Positions 38,301 through 51,097 of a stretch of 64,000 bases of DNA are shown here, piece after piece (the first letter of the stretch is position 1; every line of letters starts with the position of its first letter). The notes beneath the pieces are model-generated. The model worked only from the letters and a program-made list of their open reading frames with translations, did no database searches and was not told the origin of the DNA. Source of the DNA: Anarhynchus alexandrinus (taxonomy: Eukaryota > Chordata > Aves > Charadriiformes > Charadriidae); contig VUYV01000158.1 of the NCBI GenBank assembly GCA_008711295.1, positions 586,471 through 650,470 of the forward strand, given 5' to 3'. Both the position numbers and the translations under genes were made by a program.

Positions 38301-39485
38301 CCCACTGCCCCAACCACTTCCTTTCTACTCAGCTGACAGAAAATCCCCCCCGTGTTCGTCACTGTGTCAGGGCCCTCTTGTACCCTCAAACTGAGCCTCA
38401 GAAGGGAGGGAGAGGCCAAGAGGCCAGCTCTTAGGTTGAAGAAGCTGCTCCTCCTTCAAGGCTGGTATTACCCTGCGTTGAGTGTGCTTCTTGTTCGGAC
38501 CCTTCCAGCCTCAACTCCAGCCTCTTCCACCATCTGCCTCAAGGCTCAGGAGAGCAGCGTCACGTGAAGCATTGCCGGAGAGCCTGCTGGGACCTCCCTG
38601 CCCAGCCTGTCTCCCTGGTGGTGGCCTGGTTTCAGCTCCAGCACAGCCACCTCTCTCCTGGACCCAGGTTTCACACTACCATCCTTCCTCTCCCAGCAGA
38701 GGAAGACCTGCAAACTAACATCTAATGCCACCTGAGCAACATGCTGAATGGCTGCCATCAGCAGCTTAGTGTGGTCGGAAGGGTGTCTAAAGGAGAGGCA
38801 GGAGGAAGCAAGGTCTGGGAAGCTGCTTGTACCCATCTTTGGATCCAGCTCTGGTTTGTCATCTTCCTTTCCTCTGTAGTAACTCTTCTTCCTCATCAAC
38901 ACTACTGTATTGCACTTCTCTCCAGTTTCTTCAGCTCCTGCTCCTCAGCCAGGGGGCTGAAGAAGTGGTAAAGGGAGCTACTGAGCTACCTAGACCATCC
39001 TTATAACGGTCCTACAGAAACCCACCCCTTTTTGACATGCAGATTAGACTGGACTAAAAGCCACTGTGCAGGTCATCAGTATGTATTCCTGCACAGTTCT
39101 TCTGCAGAAACTACAGTGCCATCAAAAGTCCCCAACACAACGCTCCTGGATTCACATTCAAAAGTGTGAACTGAATGACCTTCTGAGCCCCATCCAGTCT
39201 TCCTTCCCCAAACATGATGCCTGCTCTGAGGACTCCAAACCCTTCACCTGGCAGTAGTTGCTGTCTTTCTGTTCACTGCTCCCAGGGGAAATGTCAGGTG
39301 GGTGGAAAGCTCGGACTGTTTGCTATAACATGCAGCGGGGAGTCAGTCAGGCTGTGGTCAAACTGTTGCCACAGCATCTTCCACGAGGCAGGCTGGACTG
39401 AAACGCCTGGCTCTGGTAGCACGCTGGGCTGCCTGCAAGACCTATCTTCCCAGAACACCTGCAGCTGAACCAAGTGAGAGGACCT
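35305..39485. other. Non-coding stretch
   Basis: AT-rich to about 37.6 kb, then a moderately GC-rich part at 38.1-38.95 kb with overlapping open frames in several phases, none recognisable. Lies between the exon 1 and exon 2 remnants of the decayed TMEM68-like copy, so it is its former intron. Confidence 0.5.
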
Positions 39486-39488
39486 ATT

Positions 39489-39582
39489 CACAGAATTACA
39501 GAATGGTCAGGGTTGGAAGGGACCTCTGGAGATCATCTAGTCCAACCTCCCTGCCAGAGCAGGGTCACCTACAGCAGGTCTC
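39489..39582 (-). mobile_element. CR1 LINE 3' fragment
   Basis: CAGAATTACAGAATGGTCAGG, GTTGGAAGGGACCTCTGGAG and ATCATCTAGTCCAACCTCCC, the reverse complement of a CR1 3' end, ending abruptly after CACCTACAGCAGG. Confidence 0.85.
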
Positions 39583-42500
39583 ATGGACAGGACCTATTTC
39601 TGATGTCTCATGTAGTTTTACAGTTACATTGTCAGTTTTTCTGCTGTGCCTAGCATTGGATGAAGTGAAACCCGCAGCCAATTTTAACATAATTCATTGT
39701 GAAACAATGAAGTGCGGCGCTCACAATGCGCTTCCTTTTGCTTTGAGAGGGCATTTTCTCTGTTCAAAGAAACGTGTTTTCTGTTTGCATCAGCTCCAGT
39801 GTTCTGAGCTATGAAAAAAAGCCTGCCGGGGGGAACAGTACGGACTTGGTATGTTGGTTGCTCGATGAACCATCACTTCACGCAGTTAAAGAGCCTCTCA
39901 TGTGAGGACAAATATTGTCTCCTGTTCTTAATTCAACTCTTCAGTCACTGTTTTGTTTCCTTCATGGCCACAAACTGAAATCACAGTGCAGCCAGCTATT
40001 TTCCTTTTGTTTCCAGTGCCCTGATGGGGAGTGCTTCTGATCACCCAAAAGGGTATCATCCACACATCCTTCTATTTTCCAGAATCACCTTGTGTAAATA
40101 TAGAAAGAATAAGCAAAAGAATGGGAGACACATTTTTTAACTGATTTCTTTAAAAGGTTGTTGACAAATTAATTTACAAGTAAGAGGTCTGTAGTTTCTT
40201 TCAAAATTCTGTAGTTAGTATCACCTACTCATAAACTCTCCTGATCACCCGAGGAATGACTTGAAATGACTCTGAAAATTACTGTCATGCTTTCTTAGTT
40301 CCTTTAAAAGCTGTTTATACATTGTATATCTCTAAGGAATGAGTTATTATATTATTTAAACATAATTTATCATTCCTTGTTGTACTCTTGAGGTTCCAGA
40401 ATAATTAAATACCACAGCTTAAACAGAGTACCCCTTCTCCTCTTTCCTAAAAAATCCTCATAATATTATTTCTAGTACTTCCTTTTTCTCTAGTCTGACA
40501 AAAACTGTAATGTATGTTTCTCCCTTTTATATATCTGTATCTCCATCCATATTTGATATCTCTATCCAGTGTTGTCTTATTCTTCCTGACTGGTACATCA
40601 CTCTGTTTTATACTTGCACTTTTTCTGTCTTGTAAATGTGCTCTGACCTCTCTTCCGAGTTTCTGTGTGCTTGCCAGATTTGTTTTTATTTTGTATTTTG
40701 CTTTACCACAGGGTTTGGAGTTTTTCTTCTTTAACTTAATTCATTATGTATTTTGTTTTCTAAACATTCTGAGAAACGTGCCTGTCCATGGAAAAGGCAG
40801 CCCGAGGGAAAAGAGAATGGGATCCTACATCCCACATCCCACATCCTACACCACCCCAGCAGGCAAGGTGTCCCATGGCGGAGGTGACACCAGGACTGTC
40901 CAAAGGAGCAGAGCTGCCCAGGGCGCACTGTGCACAGCTGCGGGGTGATATTTCTGGGAGCCCCTATCAAATAATGCACATCATCCCGGAGCCCTGGGCT
41001 TCAAGCTGCAGCTGAGACATTTAATACAGACAAGATAAAATCTCTGGAGTTAGGCTTACATCTTGTTTACTTGGGGGCTGGTATTATCCACTGTTGCTAC
41101 CCACAGAGGTATCGGCGTGAAAACAGAGACTGGTTGAATACGTATGATTCACCATGATGCTCCTTTCTGTATCCTTATCCCATCAGAGATACAAAACTGA
41201 TTTGTTTGCTTTGTCATTGCAAACCACCACTAAACTGATTTATGTTCTACTTTCTTCTTTAATAAGGTTTTTTTTCCAGAGCTTTCTTCCGATATTTCTT
41301 CCCAAACATGAAGCGAGGCAGAAGTTTCAGGTATATGTCTTTTCTGATCTGGGACTGTCACCTCCAGACATCATCTAATAAAATGAGGATTTTATTTCAT
41401 GCATCAAACCACTTTATTTTCCTATATTTATATTTTATTGTCAGGAATAACATCCTTGTGTGACTACAAATTCTTTTCTCTGTGCTAACTGTGCTACCTC
41501 TGTTATTATTTATTGTTCTTATTTATTCCTCTTTCTTAGGTACTCCAATGACAGAATTAATTGCTCTAACAAACAAGGGCTTCAATTTGTAGGTAAAAAA
41601 GTAATTCACACTTACAACTTGTACTGTTTCCTTTTCAAATCATTACATTAGGCCAAAAGTGTTTGGGCTATTTTGCAGTAAACCTGGCAGAACTTAGCCA
41701 CTGAGCCAAACCACCATAAAAACAAGTCTGAATGCTGAATTCTCTTCCTTTTGGTTTTGCAAAGTGTTCGAGACCTCACCCTTATACATCAGTAACACTG
41801 GAAAAAACCACCAGAGACACAGTAGGGTCAGTGCTGAGACAACCCCAGGAACGGGCAGCAACACAGATGGCAGCTGCCCGGACAGACAGTCTTTTCTTTT
41901 TCATCTGTTTTTCTGGTTTCTGTGGACTTTCCAGATACAAGCCTAGGAAAAGAAGAAAAACCCAACAACACAATACCATATATTTCATAGTCTATTCATG
42001 TTTTAATACAAAATCCTATCCCTCTTTCTATAGCTACAGTATATTTGCTATAGCATAACCAGGACAGGTTATTACGCTGGCATGGAGCTGATGAGAGGAA
42101 TTTTCTTCAGATCTAAAATCTCTGCCTTGAACTTCAAAAGCTTTTTCTTTGCATAGACTTGGTTTAGGCCAAATGTTTAGGGACTAATGAGTGAAAAGAA
42201 ATTGCTGCTAAAATCACACAACTGTGAACAATTTTATCATACAGTACAGAATTTTGTTTTTCCAAATACAGGAAGACTCAAGCAACTGGGAAATTCTTCG
42301 CTCCTCACAATTCAAAACCTTTTCATCCAGCACCATGATCCAAAAACACATTCCCCCAGGCCTCTCTCGGGGTTACAAGCCACTGCTGCTAGGAGATACT
42401 GAAACATCTTTATCTCTGTTAAATGTCACATCTCATCCATCCCCATGTGCCACTTCTCAAATAACGTACTGCCCCTGAAAGCAGTTGGATTTATTATGGT

Positions 42501-42690
42501 TTTGCATTTACCTTTGTTTTGGGGAATATAGTAATTCATCTTAGATGAAGTGCAGAGACTAAATCTACCATTTAAGTAAGATTTAACGTAACAGAATTAG
42601 AAAAACCAAATCATCAATGTGGGTTTCCAGTAGAAACAGCTTTTCTAATCACTGTGGTAGGACCTGACATGACACCCTGTCCAGACTTCC
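39583..42690. other. Non-coding stretch
   Basis: No gene seen. A short tandem of CATCCCA units sits at about 40831-40856. The 144-codon plus frame at 40514-40948 is hydrophobic low-complexity sequence running through that tandem and is not credible. Confidence 0.5.
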
Positions 42691-42694
42691 CAGT

Positions 42695-43095
42695 GAGCCC
42701 TCTCTTGTGTCTTGAATTGCGCTCATGTGCCAAAGTCCTCCTTATGTTGGGGGCTCCAGAGCTGGATGCAATATTCCAGGTGGGTCTTACAAGAGCAAAG
42801 GGGCAGAATCCCCTCCCTCGACCTGCTGGCCACGCTTCTTTTGATGCAGCCCAGGATACAGTTGGCCTTCTGGGCTGCAAGCACACATTGCTGGCTCATG
42901 TTGAGCTTCTCATCCACCAACAGCCCCAAGTCCTTCTCCTCAAGGCTGCTCTCAATCCATTCTCCACCCAGCCTGTATTTGTGCACGGGATTGCCCCAGC
43001 CCATGTGCAGGACCCTGCACTTGCCTTGTTGAACTTCACGAGGTTTGCACAGGCCCACCTCTCCAGCCTGTCCAGGTCCCTCCGGATGGCAAGTC
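42695..43095 (-). mobile_element. CR1 LINE, internal ORF2 fragment
   Basis: On the minus strand 43058-42723 reads [38 protein letters not shown] and [11 protein letters not shown], the CR1 ORF2 segment after the reverse transcriptase core; the upstream frame holds [20 protein letters not shown]. The 3' UTR and tail are missing, so this is an internal piece. Confidence 0.9.
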
Positions 43096-45250
43096 CTAGA
43101 AGTCTTAAAAGCTTTAGAGAAATGGCCCTGGAAAAAGGACTAAGGGTTCTTCCTCTCCCTTCCCCTCCTCTCCCTTTTCCTAATTCAGAAGAAATGAGTG
43201 ACCGTGCCTGATCCAGATCGACGAAATACAGGCTTACAGGGCACCTGATAGGGCACATATTGAAACTTCACTACTGTCTGATAGTGCTAAAATCACACTA
43301 ATTAAAAACGTGACATGGCAGACTGATGAGTTTTGTTTGGACGTGTGTAAAGCCGTATCAAAAGAACTTCCCAACCTTTTAATTAACAAAAGCCCAAAAG
43401 GTACACATTAAAACTCCTGTAACATTGGTATTTATTATGCTACTGAGAATTAAAAAAAAAAAAAGGCAACCCCCCAACTCCATTAGCTAAAACAAATCCA
43501 TTGAGTTTGTCTCATTAAAAAAAATTACAGATGAAACTAGTAAAAATGCACTATCCTTTTTTTTCTAATCCCCATATAGTGGCAACACAAAGGATAATTT
43601 CTCTCCATGTTATTTTATGATATTGGCAACTTTTGCTAACACCACTGCTAAAAACAAGCACGTTATGAAATATAAATTCACGCTAAGGTAAAAATGTTGA
43701 TAACAAACCCAACAATGTAGTAATAACAGACATTAAAATAACACTAATGGAAAAATAGAGGGATGAGAGCAATGGCCTACCAAATGCTGCCTCAAACTCT
43801 TTTTCTAAACTTACTTTTTTTTTGTGATAAACTCTTTCTGTGATTCAGATTGCTTGATTCTGTATCTCTTGTTTGGGAAACAGCTAGTAAGTTTAGCTAA
43901 AATAGACAGAAACTGTCCATACAGCAAACCCTTGTGATGTTAAATGGAAAAATAGTTCAACAAAAAACCTCAAAATTTCACTCCCTGTGATTTTACTGTT
44001 ACATTCCCACCCCAAAAGAAGGTCATCTCATCTCTTGTTCTATCTAGAAGCGGCCTCAAGAGGGCAAGAGAAATAAAAATGAGGAAGAATGGAATTTCTC
44101 CAGACCCAGCCCAAATGCTTGCACCTGCTACTTAAAGTCTGTGGCAACTAGAGGTCAAGGAAGGTACAAACTTAGCTGGAATAAAGAATATACCCCAGAC
44201 ATTTTATAGACAGAAGAAAATAAACTATGAATACAGTGACTTTGTCTTTAAAAACAAATACATTTAAATGAATCTACTAAAGAATTAAAACTTCTGCCTT
44301 AAAATATCACAGGGTCTAGGAATTCATTAATTTGAAGACTTCTTAGGATAAAATATTTCAACATATAACATTACATGTTAGTCAGCTTTCTGATGTTCGT
44401 GAGACCTTTCTATAAAAGCTCTAATAAAGCTCTTAGCATGTTTCCTGGTGGTTTATCATGTCTGTCTCTTAGAGTCTAAACTGCAAGTTTTGCCTGTTAA
44501 GAAATGAAAAAAAGAAAAGCCAACACATCCGGAAGTAGCAGGAACTTCAGTCTTTATATTCATGACATGCACAGGTAAAATACATCATCTAAAAGGCTTT
44601 AGAATTTATTTTCTAAAATGCAGTTATACAGGCAACGTTTGGAGGGACCCTAAGAAACTCCTTTTGAAGAATTTAACTTCTAGCTACAGACATGTTACTG
44701 TATATTTGACAATAGCTTAAATCCTCTGAAGAAGTCTGCCCATACGGAGCTCAAATAGGACCCATGTTTATATCCAGTTCACTCTCAATTATGGTTATGT
44801 ACGTGAAATCTTCCCTGTATCATAAAAGCAGCACGAGATATGGAATAGTTAATTAGGAGACACTGGAAATGCAGCAAATATGAAGTATCAGGAGACAAGG
44901 AAAGAAAACCTGAAGAGGGAGGAATAAATATGTCTCTGAATTGTTCAGCTATATAAAAGGAATATTCCGCACTTTCATAGATGCAAGCAAAAAGCAGTCA
45001 GAGGATGTTTCACAGCATGAACAGCGTGATGCACATCAGACCATAAAAGAATACCTGTTTATTGATAATTAATTTTTTTCCTTTGACTATATAAATGAAA
45101 AAAATATCAGTTTCATCAAATGTTTCACCTCTACCTCTTCTCTGGGTTTGTACTGAAGGCAAGAGGTCTTACAGAACAGGAAACTAGATCCATCATAGTT
45201 TATAGTTTTATACATACACGGCAAGTATTTCATCATGCTGAAAGCAAGTC

Positions 45251-45284
45251 TTTTTTTTTTTTTTTTTTTTTTNTTTTTTTTTTT
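45251..45284. repeat. Poly(T) tract with one unresolved base
   Basis: About 34 T with N at 45273. Seen from the minus strand it is a poly(A) tail on a moderately GC-rich sequence to its right (45285 to about 45480), so it could mark a retroposed insertion. I do not recognise the donor. Confidence 0.8.
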
Positions 45285-46979
45285 GAAGGCTTTCCTGCAT
45301 CCCAAGGGCCCAAAGAAAAAGGTTCTGCCCTGGCAGCTGGTGCTGCCTTTCTGCCAGAAGCTGCTGCTCTCACAGCCTGGCCAGTGAAACAGCTCGTGTG
45401 GATGCTCCTGGCCTGTTTCGAACTAAATCAGCCTGTTTGGTTCACCCTACTGATTCACTTATTAGACTAACCCGGCTCATTTTGTGTCTGGTGAACTGAA
45501 GAGTCACAAATGCTCTCCCTCCTAAGTAGAGCTGCGGGGATGGTCATTCCCAGCTGGGGAGCATCACTAAAACGGTGAGCACAGTAACATCCTTCACTGC
45601 CTCATGCCCTTGCTAAGTCCTCACCTGGCCTCGGCTAGAAGAGCTTTATTTTAGGGCCTGAGAGTCAAGAATAAAAAACAATTTAACAATACATTATTTA
45701 ACTTACGTTATTTCTAGGATGTCATCCAACATCAAGTTTTCTCTGGTGGCAAAGTGGGTTTAGTAAGTCCCCAGCCCTAACTCCCCTGTCCCTATCACAC
45801 ACCTCTTCGCTTTTGGTAGTCCTTAAGAGAAACTGTGCTCAGAACTGGATCGGGGAACCAGTATTTTAAAAGCACTGAACAATCAAGGTGCATGGAAAGA
45901 GGATGGAAAGGCAATTTCTTGGATATACCTTAGATAATACATGATGTTAATAAGGAGACACAGAGCCGGAGAAAGGGCACTACTACTGCTATGCTTTATG
46001 TTAATAATGTAGTATTAATGGCTTCTGGAAAGCTATGCTCTGTTAGCAATTGTGAGCAATAGGACACCACAGATTTCCTAAGACATTAGAAGTTACACCA
46101 TTTCTGAAGTGATAAATAAGCTCAATTTGGGATAGGTTGCGAGAGTCACTTGGGAAAGAGATCCAAAACTTAATAGATATTTCTGTGAAGATGTTATTCC
46201 TGAGTCCCATGCTCAATTATGGTCAACAGCAAATCAAATGCTGGCAATTACAAGAAAATAAATAGAAAAAAAAACCTAACCAGAATATATATAACTCAAA
46301 TTTATCTGGGGAACTGCCATAGCATACATGGCTTATTCTTATTTTTTTTTGTTAGCCTTGGTTAGCTACAGCTGGCCACGGCTGAAGAGACTGGGATAAC
46401 AGACCCTTTGGTTTGTCTCTTTATGTTACTCTTTTCTTACCAGAATTACTGTAAGAACATATTTATCTGTGAGTTTCATCAAAATAATTTAATTTAAGAT
46501 ATTCCTTACTTAGCTTTCTCTCATACATTGAGAATATTTGCCTGGCGTTTTAAAAGTGAAATGACCAGCTACGGAGTGGCAGAGCCTGTGCCTCTGCATA
46601 AGCCAGCAGTGAAGTACAGGGAGTCACCAGGGATGGCTCCATGGTCAGTGATGGACCATCTGGTGTTTCTTCCACCCCACAAAGCTCAAGAATATAAAAT
46701 GTTATAATAGTAATTTTATACTGGCTGAGTTTTGAGGTAACAAAGCCTCCTGATGGTCTTGTCCTGGTAATGTGGCCTGAATAGTAACTGGTGGTATGGC
46801 AGGAGTGTGAGTGGAAACAGCCCAGCAGGACACGACACCCAAAACTGCCTGGTCTGTGAGGAGGTTACCCCAAAACAGAATGAAATCAGGAAATGAATAA
46901 TGACAGCGTTTGTTTACCATGGATTAAGCAGCAACCAGGGGATTACCAAGAGGCTTCTGAGAAAAGAGTCCGCTTGAGG

Positions 46980-47400
46980 AGAAGCATAAAAGATGGAAGG
47001 AAACTCGTGACTGTGGGGTGAGACGTGGGAGCAGGAAGGCCCTCAGCGCAGCGGTCATTCCCCTGCACGGGATGCTGCCAGGAGTCACCCCGCTGCCATC
47101 ACACCCCCGTCTCGGTCTGCCACGGCATCCTCCCCGTCCCAGGCAGAGAGCAGGGCTGACAGTACGGGGTGCAGCAGCAGAAGGACCCACATCTCGGGGT
47201 GCATGCGGGAACTCAGGGGGTGCCCCCTTGCCAAAGCACAGCCCAGCAGGTGGCAGGGACCTGCACCGGTACACACAAAGGCAGAGCAACCCCATCGCCA
47301 GCGGGCGAACCCACGTGGCCAAAAGATGGGGGTGCGCTTGCCACCACCCCGTCCTGTAAGAAAGGGGTGCGCACATGTGAGCGTGCTCCTGTGGGGTTAG
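46980..47400. other. Isolated GC- and CpG-rich patch
   Basis: About 400 bases with clearly higher CpG density than the surroundings and open frames in several phases on both strands. No protein family is recognisable. Could be an orphan CpG island, a regulatory element or part of an unrecognised LTR. Confidence 0.4.
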
Positions 47401-49723
47401 AAATGGTGAGAATTAGGGTGTTTAGAAACTTGTAGGTGCTTTTTAGCATCTTGCAAGTGTTTTGCACTCTGGTTTATCTGTTAGCCTGCTGATACTGACC
47501 CAGAATGTGAAGCTCACTGACTGCCGGCTAATTACATGTCATTAATAAATCAGGAAACCACTTTGATCCTAATTTGAGTTAAACCACGCAAGTCAAGCAA
47601 GTCTTCCCTGCCACACTCCCTTGTGTTAAAAAAGCCCTATGCTATTAAAAAAACAGCGAGCAATTAGCTTAAGTACCCCTGAATCACATTCAAGTTACAA
47701 TAGCTCTTTAATTCAGATGATTGACTATTTCATTTCCTAGCATAAATGTAGTCAGAAACTAACAAGCTGCTTCTTGATCCTCTAATTATATCGCTCTTCA
47801 TCTCAAAGAAAGTTGCTGGTTTGGTGCATTCCTGTGCCATTCCTCTCTATATGGGGTCACCCTTTAATATGAGCTTGTAATAGAGCACGGAAATTTCTTA
47901 TTTGTAAATTATATTTCAGTAGGTGGTCTCTCCTCACATACATCAGTGTTATTTGCAGCTGAACCACTGAATTTGGGGAAATACCTCCCAGATGAACACA
48001 CTGTCTATTGTTTTTCATAGTCATATGCTATAACTAGGGAAATTAAAAATACTTGATGGGTTAAGAGAGTGCAGGAAGCGCAGAATGAAATAGAAGTTTC
48101 CCATTCAGCAGAAACATTGAAAAGAAAAATGCAGCTAAAGCTTTTGGATCCTCAAATATCAACTGGGAAGCAAGAAACAACATATCCCCAACAGTTTTAC
48201 TGAAAATACTAATCATGAAACACAGCAAATAAATTTAAAACATATAATACAAATGTACCATGAAAGAAATACACATATAGTTGTTATGAATTTAACAGCA
48301 AGAAAATGATAAAGTCAACATTAGTTTTAACAAGTTTTAACATAAAACGAAGCTCTAGCAAGCGGCCAGCCTATTACTGCTACAGCATGCCCCGACTTCA
48401 GACGTCTAAGTTGCAAGCGAGGGCATCTGCAGATCAGGACCTCAGCAGCAACAAGTTCGGTGTCAGAGGAAAACCCCTGTATGGAAGACCTCCTCTTTAT
48501 TACGGAAGCACTAACATTAAACTGCTTTACTGAAGCTAGGCAAGGGCATGGCCCTAATTTGCCACCCCGTTACTTGGGAGGCTGGATCCGTTAGATTAGT
48601 TTCGTTACCCTGCAGTTACTTAAACCAGTGGGATCTTGTTTTGTGGTCAGTGGTGGCTGTTGAGGTGGAAAATTAATTGCTTCCATAAGCTCTTGCCTAT
48701 GGCCATGTCCTTTGATTTGTCTTTATTTCACATCGCTTTTTGGCCTGAAAGCATAAAAAGTCTTGCATTCTTTATGCAAAGTTGCAACCCCACTCTTCAG
48801 ATTAGAAAGAACCTTTTCACTCAGTGTGTACTTAGTATTTAATATAATGGGTATGTGATTAGGGTTCTTACACAATGCCGAAAAGTCCACAAACTTGCAA
48901 ATACAAATTGATAAGCAACAGAGAAACATAAAGTTGTTACATTCAGAGCAACATTGAAAAACAGAGCTGTAATGAAGCACTATAAAACTTCCTTACAGGA
49001 ACAGTCACAGAAGGCTGCGCCTATAAAAACTAACCCAATTCAAAGAGAAATATACTTTATGGTAAAGAAGAAATACAGCTACACATCTTCAAACTCATTT
49101 TTTAAGATGCCCCTGATGCGTTCACAGTCTTAGGATGTGGTCTCCTCTGGCTTAAACTACATCAGCAGCACTTCCAAAGGTGCAAATGATTAGTGGCCGC
49201 TCCTAAAATAAATACTCCGGCCCATTATCTAGGCCTCTGTAACTGGGTACCATTTACCTGCATGTACTACCGTACAAAAAAAAGGAATATAAAAAGTTAA
49301 ACCAAAGACTACACTGGGCAGAAACAGAAGTATTAGGTTAACAGTGTCTGATAACGGGCAAGACCAAACAGGTACTGTTCAAATTAGTTGTGGTTCCCAC
49401 AGGATTCAAAGGTGCTTTGAAGACAGCAGGCACTGACAGCATTCGTTTGGGCTGTGAAGACATATGGCACCAGGGACAATCAAATCCATGGTACAAGCAT
49501 TATAAAAGTTATCTCTTCTTTTTCTAGTCTTTCTGGCTTTTGCCTCCAGGTGTGAGCTAGCAGATTCTTTATGTAGGAATTAAAGGTACCAGCAATAAGT
49601 GATGGGACTACCCAGTGCTGCAACAGACCAGTTATCTATTCTGTGGCAATTTCTCCACTCTGGTGAAATGTCACATACGCTTATTTGGCCTGGTTTATAC
49701 AGAAAAAGAAACAGAAAAGACAG

Positions 49724-49812
49724 CACCGCCACCACCAAAAAAAATCCCACAAAAACACACACACACACAAAAAAACCTAAACCAAAAGAAAACAAAACAA
49801 CAACAAAAAAGC
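49724..49812. repeat. A/C-rich low-complexity tract
   Basis: CACACACACACACA followed by A-rich units with C. Short frames crossing it (lysine, threonine and proline rich) are artefacts. Confidence 0.85.
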
Positions 49813-50782
49813 CCCAGAGCCCTTCACTGTATAAAAATAAGAGCAATTAAAATTCATGTTCTGTCCTGGAATCAAAGGACATGGAGCTGTAACTGAAACA
49901 CCCCTTTATTTCATTTTCCAATAGACTTTCTCTTGAACACTTTTGCTTCACTTCTGTGAAAGTGAATTAATTACTGTTTAACAGTGTTGTTATTTCACTG
50001 TAATTGCAAATGCCGAAAAAAACATAACAGCTAAGGCAACCACAAAGATTAGAAGAACCTGCATCTCCCACAGATTTGTCTAATGACACAACCTGAGTAC
50101 AGTTACAGCATAACTAGAGGATTCTGCCCATTACTAAAAGGCTGAGACTTAAGGTGACCTTAAGAAGGCAATTAAGGGATCAAAAATGCACCATATAGTA
50201 ACTAACAGGCCTAAATACCTGAATACCATGTTTGCTTTGTGTCCTTTTAAACATTTGTTTGGCTCATCAACTCTTTAAAGGAAATACGGAATCTAGCTGG
50301 GATGGCTTCATGTGTTTCAAAATGAAAGCAAAAAAATTGTTATGTGCTGAACAAGAATTAGAAGTGCAAGGTTTTGGGGACTATAAGAGTTTAATTCTCA
50401 CTGAGACAATGCTGCCACATAAAATTACTTTCTTACGTGCCAGATCACTCATACCTAAGTGTCTCACAGATGGTCACAAAATAATGTCAATCTACCTTGA
50501 CCTTGTGATTTGCATTTGATTAGTGGACTCCAGTCTTTACAAAAAAAAGTGAAAAGGAGATAATACTGAGACACCTCTAGTTCTGCAAGTCATGAATAAT
50601 ATTTGAGTATCTGGTCATTTACACATCGGCAAATAGCTTTTCAGAGGACCAGAGGGTCTCTGAAGCTTAAGTCAATTGTATGTCCTTCCATGTACAATTG
50701 CAACTGGAAAAGTGACATCTCCTCCAGTTCCTCCTCTTTATTACAGTCTATTTTCAAGCTAAAAGAAAAAAACCTCACTTAC

Positions 50783-51097
50783 CATGCCATAATTGTCCAT
50801 ACAAGTTCCACAGATATGTCACCATTTGCTGCCTTCTGTCCCACGTTCATTGGATTAATGTCCCTTTAAGCCATCCTTTCTTTTGTAAATGTGAAGCAAA
50901 AGACTGAAAAGGTACAGAACATCAGGCAGAAAAACCTCAGGCACAAAGAGCATTATAACAGGCATTTGGATCAGCCAGAACCAGGGCACACATTGCAGAA
51001 AGTCATCCAGATACTTCAGATGAATCAATTCTTCCCATATATAAATTGCAGAGATTAGAGATTCTCCTGTATGGCATTCAGGTCTACACATCCCTTC
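50783..51097 (-). pseudogene. Decayed TMEM68-like paralogue, first coding exon remnant
   Basis: The exon opens at 51097 after TCTGTCTCAGCAG and has an ATG at 51091, six bases inside, just as the open copy has its ATG three bases inside the exon. It reads through a WEELIHLKYLDDFL block (compare LEEWIVVEYLKKYL), a hydrophobic membrane stretch, and LLHIYKRKDGLKGH, then stops (TAA, 50857-50855). In another frame the family block resumes (TWDRRQQMVTYLWNLYGQ, then LWHG) and ends at donor GTAAGT (50782-50777) in the expected phase 1. At least one frameshift plus a stop therefore interrupts it. Length is 315 bases against 331 in the open copy. It lies on the TGS1-proximal side of the open copy. Confidence 0.82.

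Larger units (their letters stand above)
43096..50782. other. Non-coding stretch
   Basis: Mostly AT-rich; no exons or RNA genes recognised. It contains the poly(T) at 45251-45284, a GC-rich patch at 46.98-47.40 kb and an A/C-rich tract at 49724-49812, each listed separately. Confidence 0.5.

Noticed and set aside
42723..43258. Overlapping minus frames as a host gene
   Set aside because: Their sequence is CR1 ORF2 ([18 protein letters not shown] block).
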